Below are positions 55,771 to 64,000 of a DNA stretch of 64,000 bases, piece after piece. Position 1 is the stretch's first letter, and each line of letters opens with the position of its first letter. A program made the position numbers and the translations under genes. The notes below the pieces were generated by a model that saw only the letters and a program-made list of their open reading frames with translations, did no database searches and was not told the DNA's origin. Source of the stretch: Lineus longissimus (lineage: Eukaryota; Nemertea; Pilidiophora; Heteronemertea; Lineidae); NCBI RefSeq assembly GCF_910592395.1, contig NC_088316.1:15376001-15440000 (forward strand), in the 5' to 3' direction.

Positions 55771-58290
55771 GTAAATCTGTAGTTGATGTCTATTGCACTG
55801 TTTTGTGCATAGTATAAAGTCCATAAATGCATAGATGTATACGCGCAGTTATACGCACAGGTTATGTACGGTTATTCGAATAATTACATGGGATGCTCCG
55901 ACTATACTAATCTATTTGTTTGTATAAGTCCCTGTCATTGCTGCATTGTTTGTCCGGCTCTTGAGTGTTACGGTTGTTCATTCTCTTTCTTTGTTGATCA
56001 TGATGTACCATCGGATGGGACGAATTGCGTAGCCCACTTGAAAGTGCTTCAGATCAGTTGGATACTTCTCCATCAGAAGGGTGCTATTGTCTCTCTGGGA
56101 TAAGGTAATATCATAACCACAAACGTGGTCTATTCGAACCTTGCAGCTGAAAATAGTTATTCATTTCGCTGAAAAAAAGGGTGCATGTCTGTGTTCGCCG
56201 AAAAACCATTGAAGGTGTTTCAAAAAAGCTGATGCAGAGTACCTTTGGTAGCACTTGTTAGAAAGTCCCTCCGCCATTAGGAGGAGGCTTGCCGGCGCAG
56301 TTGTAGGCCTATTTGAGTTTCGATTTGAACATGGGCGTCACCTCAAACAGCAGACGATGAGTTATATTGCTGACAATAAATAGCTGGAAACAGCCTGTGA
56401 GAATTCTTCTTCATTCATGGAATTCATACGTCTATCGATATTTTATACTTCAACTATACGCGTACATTCATAGTCATTCAGACTTGCGATACATGTGTAC
56501 TACCATGTACAACAGGATAGCTTTTTTCATGCCGGATATTTCTGCAACTGACAACATGTGTGCTTGCTTGCACACATTTGATCTTATTTTCTATAAGTAT
56601 ATCAATAGAGCAAAATCCCTCAGAATTCTTCAATCACCTGCTTCGCCATATTTCACATAGCTTTGGATTTTGTGCGTTCCGTCAGCAGTTAACTTCTGAG
56701 CTTTCCTTGGCTTTGGTACGTCTGTTGGTAGAATCTGTAGTGGTTGGTGGTATCCAGGGTTACTTCTACTATTCTGGAAGGTCGTTTTTAACAATTGAAG
56801 AAGATGTCTTGCGTCTTCATGAGAATCTTCTAATTAACAGAAATGGAATACGATATCCGCTCATACTACAGTTCCTCTTAGCATGAAGTTATTACTTGAT
56901 CAAAGAAAGGTGATATAGGATCATCACCATTCTCTTACTAATATTTAAGAGCGTGAAGCCACATCATTCCTGATGCAATTCCGTCTTCTCCACTACTGCT
57001 AATTGTGGCAAGGATGGCTATACCACTATAAACGTGGGAAAACACTTTCATCAGGAATCCCCCATCTCAAATTCGTAACTTTTTTACCATCTCTGACTAG
57101 AATGGCTTATCGAGAATGCCGCGAGCGCTTGCCCCGGCTTTGCCGTGTACCTGACAGCTTCTCATGTTTACTGGTGTAATAAACTTGATCATCTCGCGCC
57201 GGAAGCCTTGCTCTGATGGTAAAGACTCCGGCATGATATGGTTTCTTGGGCTTCAGACATGAGATACGATAAATTAACACGTTATACTTCGTGGAGGTAC
57301 ATCAGATTGATAATACTCAAATTAAGGTAGTTATGATACCTACAACCACAAAACTAGAAGCATCAATATCACGTCTTCTAGTCACGATGTAGGGCCGAGC
57401 AGGGAACATCTAATTGCCACAATGATAGTTGTCTACCCGAAACGCGAAGTGGTGGCTGTGTTTAAACGCAGCTAAATCTAAAACGTGTTGCCTGTGCCTA
57501 CATAGCAATCTGTGTATCATCTTCCTTTAGGCTGTTCTTGGAAGGAGATGGCACCCCCATGCTACATCAGCGACCATCTGGTTTACCAGAGAGGCACGAG
57601 TGACTGCATGATATTCCTGTCTTATCTTGGGCTATGTTAGTTTTTCCTTGATAGTTGAGTTAGCTTGCCACAGACGGTGAAGTTCTTGATAACTCCTACT
57701 CCGTTCCCATAAAGCACCTAGAGTATCATGTACCTGATCATGATATCGTCAATCATGTTACCAAGTTCCCCGCCGTGTCGATTCAAGTGTTAAGGGTCAG
57801 GAATGGTGCACAAGCGAACACCAAAAAAATCTTCAGTGTGGTAAAAAGTTAAGGCTAATATTTGTAGAAATTGTACCATCTTCAGAACCTCTTCAGAACA
57901 AATGTTCTTATAATAGCGAGCAACGATCCGATCTCCTTAGATGATAATTTTGTTTGTTTTATCAAGACTCAGTTATAGCAGCCGTTGCTGTTCCGAACCA
58001 TTTCACCACAAACAGCTTCACTCGCAGCTAATTGATTTTTAATCTGAGATCGTTTCTGCTCTCCAGAACCCTGTTCATTTCTTTTGCAGATAAGAAAACG
58101 TTTGTGCCAAGCTAATTTCTACATGGATGATTTTTTCATCTGCAGATATCCACCAACTTTCTTTCTAGTCACTGCCCATGCTGATACCTTCCATTTTCTA
58201 AAACACTTCAAACATGCTTGCATCTCAAACTCTCACAGCAATCCCGCTTTTATCTTTCAGGTCACCGTATCGACGGTGTTACCTATCAAG

Positions 58291-60923
58291 ATGGCCGACG
58301 ACCGTGAACGAATCTGGGAGTCGCCCAGAGACCATAAGTTCCTGAGCTGCGGCATCTGTTTTGGCGAGTACGTGAAACCAAAGGTGCTGCCTTGCCTCCA
58401 TACCTTCTGCGAACACTGCCTGGACCGGTACATTCCGTCGGAGAGTCTCTCCGTATCCTGTCCGACGTGTCAAAAGCAAAGCATTTTACCAAAAAACGGT
58501 GTTTCGGCGCTTCAAAATAATCTGTTGATAGGAACGCTCATGGATCTAATGGCGGCTGAAAAGGATTGTGTTGTCTGCCAGGCGCAGGGCAAGATGGCAA
58601 CCAAATGCCAAGAGTGTGATGGCTTCCTCTGTGATAGTTGTGCTGAAGGTCACAAGGAGGATGAGGTGACCGCCTCACATAATGTTGTCAAACTAAGCGA
58701 ACTTGCACTTTCTGATGGAGTGGACTCTACCAACGATTCTCTATGTTGTTCTAGTCATGAGGGCCAGACATTCCAATTCTATTGTAATACCTGCGAGACT
58801 GCAATCTGCGAAAAATGCACCGAAATGGAGCATGCGGATCACGTGACACTTCCCTTGCAGGACGCCATGGATGACATCAAAACAAGCTTGCAGACGAACT
58901 TGGAGCACGTTAAGGCGAAATATTCCTTGGTACAGGAAGCTTTGGTTAAAGTAGAAGAAGTTCAAACCAATCTAACAAGCAATTATAATGAATGTGAGAC
59001 CGATATACTGAAAAACTTCGAATTAGTCGAGGATTTAGTCGCTAGGAGAAAACATCGTCTGATTGACGACTTGCAGGTCGCTTACGATAGGAAGCATTCG
59101 GTGATGAAGGAACAGAAACAGATGTTAGCGAATCTTTTGGACACTATTGATAGTTGTTGTGAACTTACTGAAAATGCTGTCAAACATGGCAACGAAACAG
59201 ACATATTATTAGTCAAGAAAGAAATGAGTGAGAAATTGACTGTATTAAGTTCGCCAAAGAAGCAGTTCCTTCCGGATGAGAACGATCTGTTGGTTCTTCT
59301 TTATACCGATATGGTACCTATTGAGAAGGTCATCAAGCGATTTGGAAGCGTCAAGACGAATTCTGCTGTTGCACACGAGACTGCTGCGAGTGGTGAAGGG
59401 TTGAAACAGTGTTTCACTGGAGTGAAGACGACCATAGGCCTGACAACCAAGGATCGAAAAGGTGACGTTACGAAATCTGGTTATGGGATCTTCACGGCGG
59501 AGCTGACGGCAAGTAGCGGGAAGGTGACCATCCCTGAAGTCGTCGATAACGGAGGTGGGGCGTACGATCTGTGTTATATTGCCACTGAAGACGGGGCGCA
59601 TCAGCTGGACATCAACTTATATGGAGACCCAATCAAGGGTTCGCCTTTCAAGATAAAGTCTGTCCCAAAGCCGGATGGATACGAGTTAAAGCCACCCAGC
59701 GCCGGTAAGGTCCCGTCGAAGTCTAGCAGTAGACAACGCACCAAGCGATCCACAAGTACAAGGTCGCAGGGGTCAAACCGAAGGTCAAACCCAATCGAGG
59801 ATGACCTTCTAGATAGGATTGGGAGTAGAGGACGCAACAAGGGCGAGTTCACGAACCCCCAGGGACTTTGCACGACCTCGGATGGCAAGATCTTAGTCGC
59901 AGACAGTAACAATCAGAACATTCAAGTTTTCAACAACACCGGTGATTTTAAGTTTAGGTTTGGGATCCGCGGTCGTACTGCGGGACAGCTCCAGCGACCG
60001 ACATGCGTTGGTGTGACCTTGAATGGGAATTATGTGATCTCGGACTATGATAACAAATGGGTCAGCATCCACGGCCAGGATGGGAAATACTTGAACAAAA
60101 TCGGCACAGGAAAGCTGTTAGGACCTAAGGGAATTGCGGTGGATAAGAATGGACATATCATTGTCGTCGATAACAAGGCCAGCTGTGTTTTCATATTCCA
60201 AAGCAACGGGAAAATGATCCATAAATTCGGCTCCCGAGGTAACATGGATCACCAGTTTGCTGGGCCGCATTACGTGGCGGTAAATGATGAGAATGATATC
60301 ATTGTATCGGACTTCCATAACCACTGTATCAAGGTGTTCGATTCCGAGGGAAGCTTCCTTTTCGCTTTCGGGTCAAATGGTGAGGGAAATGGACAGTTCA
60401 ATGCACCTACAGGCGTCGCCACTGACGAACATGGGAATATTCTGGTGGCCGACTGGGGAAACTCGAGAATACAGGTAAGTTAAAGGGCACCTTCTCTCTT
60501 TTCTTTGCCAGGTGTGCGTCCTCGGAAATGTTCGCTGACTGCTGCTTATAATCCTTGGCGTAGTCGAGGTTTGCATCTTGAGAAGTAGAGAACTCGCTTC
60601 CTTTCCTGGTGTTTCTCGCCTCGGGGATAGAGCACGGAAATAGTGGGAAGGCAATGGGATTTGAGGGGCCATGCTACCCTAAATTTTAGATATACAGTAC
60701 ATCAACTGATGGATATCTTCCATGCTCCAAACGCATTTTACGACATCTTTAGGTTTTTCTCTCTTTTCAGGTTTTCGACAACACCGGCTCCTTCCTCTCC
60801 TACGTCAACACGCAAGCAGACGCCCTCTATGGGCCACAGGGGATAGCAGTGACATCCGATGGCAACGTGGTTGTGGCAGATTCAGGCAATCATTGCCTAA
60901 AGATCTATAAATATCTCCAATGA
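58291..60923 (+). CDS. TRIM-NHL protein (RING, two B-boxes, coiled coil, filamin, six NHL), 778 aa
   Basis: Probable E3 ubiquitin ligase of the TRIM2/3/71 class, some members of which also bind RNA through the NHL propeller. Two coding exons: 58291-60474 and 60771-60923. Domains: C3HC4 RING with C20, C23, C35, H37, C40, C43, C57, C60; B-box 1 about 93-130; B-box 2 about 152-184; coiled coil about 195-320; filamin-type Ig repeat about 372-457; basic/Ser linker to about 500; six NHL repeats about 505-778, each with a (G/A)P.G(I/V)A-like word and a following V.D...N strand. The intron falls inside the NHL propeller. The ATG at 58291 was chosen because a good acceptor (58259-58260) precedes it, and the open frame upstream to 58084 lies in the intron or leader. 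Order and presence of two B-boxes recall TRIM71, but TRIM-NHL genes are expanded in many invertebrates, so no orthologue is assigned. Confidence 0.93.
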
Positions 60924-63283
60924 TGATCATGAGATAATCTATAGGAAATAATTATTCATAGGTATTGTTCAAAATGTGCTCTGTTTTCTTTGACGACGGC
61001 GTTGCATCCATTCAAAATGGCCGCCATAGGACCGTGTGTAAGTCAATGTGCTGTGTGGAATATATCAATATCTTTTCCCTTATTTGAAATGGTTGGATCA
61101 GTGTGGTTACAATGTATGGGTGGTGTTGATATACAGGCGTATCAGTTCGGAGAACGTGATTTGTGAATGGACGAAAGGAAATCGGTTTGAAACAGGAGAT
61201 TCAAACCGTCAAGACATCCTACGACGACATACTGCGAGTACTCTAGTAAATTTTGGATATGCAGTTATAGAAACAGTCTTTGCAACAGTGCGATGGTATA
61301 ACTGCCGAATCGAACAGTGAAGACTGGCGTTCTGAGAGATTACTGGTATCACTATAGTCTACTGCATCATTTTGAGGGAGAATCTCATGGCCACAACTGA
61401 GTTGGTGCGCAAGAGACATATCTGGTGTCTGCTGATGCATCTGTAAATTGCTGAATATGTAGTTGGTGCCTCTATTTTGCCGGAGTAGGCATACGATTGA
61501 ATAACTACTAGTTTTTAAATGTTTTACGCTTTGCGTTTGACATTCCATTATGCAAGTTTTTTAAAAGATCATGACGTGCCAGTGGCTCGTTTTTGGGCGT
61601 TTTTTTTTGTCATATTCCTGCTTGGAGATGGACTTTTCAAATTTTGCATAGAGTAGTGCTAACTAGACTGTTGAGGCAACCCTCTCTACACGGTGGCTTA
61701 TTCGTTTTTGGCATATCACGGTTATGCTAGTTGATGTGTGCGGCGATACACCAATTCATCTGAATGTAACGATGGATCCAGCGACATGGTATCGATTGTT
61801 CTTCAAGCTATGCTTCCTAGATCAGAGGTCAGTATTAACCTGTCCCGTGGTTACAGTGCAAAATACTTTGGAAAACAGGATGAGAGGTGATGTTCGTCGA
61901 TATTAGCTGTTGCTCATGTCTTTTCTTTGTAGCCATGAGTTGATTGCGCCATCTATATAAAACATCCTAGAAATCTCATTGTGCGTGTCGCTGTAGCTGA
62001 CGATTCTATGTAATGTAATACCATCAACGTGCTACGAAGCATATATATTCCATTGATTGGTGATATTGAAAACCAATGAATTTAGTCTTGAACGGGGTTT
62101 CCAGTGGAAATAGTCCAATAGGCCTGTAGCTGGCCGGCTATTTGGTCTTGGGGGAGTTAAACACAATGGCTCGGACTGTTCAACCTCTTTCCCACTTTCG
62201 TTGGATGAGAAAAAGAGCATCCACTTGGAGAAAAGCTGAATAAAGTATGTATCTGAAAATGTTTTACGGTAAATTTAATTTGTCTAGTCGCACCATAATA
62301 AACACGATAAATACTCAAATTCTTCTTCTTTTGTATCTTGACAAGACTTGATACTGAAAGTTAGCCTGCAAGAAATGAAGGTGAAAAATATCATTATTAC
62401 GTCATCAACAGAGAAGTTCAAGCTGAAATCAGTTAGCTAATGTCACGCTTGATATTGTCTTATCATGAGGTGACTTAAAAATGGGTGCAAACACAGGTGT
62501 TTATGTACAGTTTGGATGACAAACGCTATCGTTGTCACATAAAATTTAAAGCTGCCCTTTGGACATCTTGGCCCACCTGGTATTGACGTTGCAAGCCAAA
62601 GGAAGCCTAGGTGCCCGTTGGCACACATCTGGAAAAAAAACTGTCACTCAAACGTCTGCTAATTCCAACTTTGTCAAACTAGATGGCAATAGTCTAAGAT
62701 ATATGTAGGTCAAACATCACTGAACTGCACAGCACTAGTGAATCCAAAGATGATACGCGACTAGTGAATAAGTGAAGTCTGGACCTTACCACCGTTCCTT
62801 GGATAAAAAGCTGGCAATCCTAGAGGTGACTGCACTTTGTCCTGTCAGCAACAGAATCGTCTACACGTTCAGTAGGAAAGCTGATATTACGATGGATGCC
62901 AGGAATAGGATAATGAGACCTGAAACGAAGAGATGATGTTGAATGTTTAACCTATGATGAATTAACTTGGAATCTGAAACGCAGAAACGATGTCTGGAAG
63001 GTCTAGCTCCCTGCATCATGCTGACGACCCAGCCTGTCCTCCGAATGAAGGAAGAGAGCACTCCCTAGGAATGCTCTGAAGTGGACACTACATGATAGAA
63101 TGAGCCCTTGCCGCTCGAAGGCAATCAAAAGATATGGCCACTGACTGACAGAAGCAATTGTAAAATGGCAAATTAAACATACAAACACAACTGGTAATTT
63201 AATTGAAATCGTGGCAAAAGGTCATCTGGTTTTGACGTGAGAGTTGAGGCAGGTGTTAGATGGTATTTTTCTTCTCGGCAGCA
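60924..63283. other. Spacer downstream of the TRIM-NHL gene
   Basis: No complete gene recognised. On the minus strand a frame ending at 62861 follows an acceptor-like CTTCGTTTCAG and encodes a hydrophobic segment (GLIILFLASIVISAFLL) just before a stop. It could be the last exon of a membrane protein, but no earlier exon was found. Confidence 0.35.
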
Positions 63284-63472
63284 ATCTCACAAGGTGTTGA
63301 TTATGACCATGCATTGACCTATAGCATTGCAAGCGATGCTTTCGACAAAAAAGGACTGAATCCAACCGTCGACAACATAAATCCCGGGAATCCATCGCGG
63401 ACGTTTCGGCCTCGAGGCGACCCTGATGAAATGATGCTTCCTGACACCAGATCGCCTGACTATCACGGCTGA
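63284..63472 (+). CDS. Possible terminal exon of an unidentified gene
   Basis: A 189-bp open frame ending in TGA follows a pyrimidine-rich acceptor-like TTTTTCTTCTCGGCAG (about 63268-63283). The encoded stretch is polar and codon-like (VDYDHALTYSIASDAFDKKG, then RTFRPRGDPDEMMLPDTR) and ends PDYHG. It resembles a cytoplasmic tail. No upstream exon or family was identified, and an in-frame ATG at 63260 could instead make this a short single-exon frame. Confidence 0.35.
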   Translation: MSQGVDYDHALTYSIASDAFDKKGLNPTVDNINPGNPSRTFRPRGDPDEMMLPDTRSPDYHG

Positions 63473-64000
63473 GAAGTTTGCTACTTTTCCCACGTGATTT
63501 CAGGCTATCCAACGATGCTCCGAGCGCCATCGAGACCTCCCGATCGATGATCGAACACCAATACATGCTTGCCTATAGCTAGGATACACTGTGAGTACAT
63601 TAGCAACAGCCGTCTCGTAAACTATGATAGTCGGTGTTCAGGGCGAAATTAATACCATTACCAATGAAAGATTCTGATTTTCCGTTGGTTTTATTCGTGA
63701 ATACGCTGATGATATGATTGTGATTCGCAGTGATTGACCATCGATAGATGCCTTCTTACACAGTGAGTATGCTTTAAATATCATAATGATGACAGTGTTG
63801 TTCCTTGTAATAGTATATAGTGTACATTTTTGAATCCGCGGGATGCCATGCTGAACGAATGATGGGTACGTTTTCAAACGTAACGAACCTTCTTCAACAG
63901 TTTCGTTACGGTGAGCCACGTGCATATGTGGGAGAATGGACATGAGCACTGTAAGCATCCTTTCGACAATCCCACTGTGGGGTTCAGTGTAAAAGGTAAA
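63473..64000. other. Window end, nothing recognised
   Basis: No supported exon or repeat. A plus-strand acceptor-like ATTTCAG near 63504 opens a 15-codon frame that cannot be tied to anything. Confidence 0.4.

Larger units (their letters stand above)
47304..58083. other. 10.8-kb gene-poor region with repeat debris
   Basis: No complete gene was recognised on either strand. Visible items: a tRNA-derived SINE-like fragment near 47785-47890; a GGGTGTCCCATAA word at 48059 resembling a mariner-type end; the 15-mer CACTGCGTCCGGAGT near both 48525 and 49037; ATC microsatellites at 51912-51941 and 52021-52038; a broken CCHC-like stretch at 53557-53601; a possible orphan exon at 55684-55770. The many short open frames lack splice context and recognisable domains. 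Confidence 0.6.

Noticed and set aside
56560-56886. A 108-codon plus-strand frame considered as a transposase or integrase relic.
   Set aside because: No catalytic motif or family word could be identified.

Overview
This is a stretch of animal nuclear genome. Every confident gene is split by GT-AG introns, the spacers are long and AT-rich, and the products are metazoan. Two short secreted proteins, a TRIM-NHL protein and the general sequence texture suggest a marine invertebrate, perhaps a lophotrochozoan. That placement is an inference and I cannot name the species. I rebuilt nine protein-coding genes exon by exon from reading-frame phase, splice sites and recalled family features. Seven have family assignments or clear domains. 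One large protein and one cysteine-rich peptide are not recognised.

Layout: (1) 1.9-3.9 kb, minus strand: CNOT7/8 (CAF1 deadenylase), six coding exons. (2) 4.7-7.5 kb, plus strand: VPS37A (ESCRT-I), eight exons, head to head with CNOT7/8 across about 0.8 kb that carries NRF1-, CRE- and ETS-like words. Human CNOT7 and VPS37A have the same arrangement at 8p22. (3) 8.3-9.4 kb: a minisatellite of about 93 bp. (4) 10.4-16.9 kb, minus: tryptophan 2,3-dioxygenase (TDO), 13 exons, with a pogo-like MITE in one intron. (5) 17.25-17.64 kb: a 142-bp tandem repeat. (6) 18.1-38.9 kb, minus: MRPL28. Its last two coding exons lie 19 kb from the other four. (7) Inside that 19-kb intron, on the opposite strand, lies a three-exon gene for an unrecognised, mostly disordered protein of about 1051 residues (21.5-36.8 kb). 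(8) 39.6-41.8 kb, plus: MRPL22, head to head with MRPL28, so two mitochondrial large-subunit protein genes share one promoter region. (9) 42.1-43.1 kb: a dimeric 67-bp tandem repeat. (10) 43.9-45.0 kb, plus: a secreted PAN-like protein with a 12-residue repeat and a Ser/acidic tail. (11) 46.3-47.2 kb, minus: a small secreted protein with eight framework cysteines and a TATA box. (12) 47.3-58.2 kb: no convincing gene, only scattered repeat debris. (13) 58.3-60.9 kb, plus: a TRIM protein with RING, two B-boxes, coiled coil, filamin domain and six NHL repeats. (14) 61-64 kb: no complete gene, two possible terminal exons.

How the genes relate: the two divergent pairs (CNOT7/8-VPS37A and MRPL28-MRPL22) are housekeeping genes that probably share bidirectional promoters. 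MRPL28 and MRPL22 also work in the same complex, the mitochondrial 39S subunit. The other genes show no functional link. All exon models come from reading the sequence. No transcript or database evidence was available.
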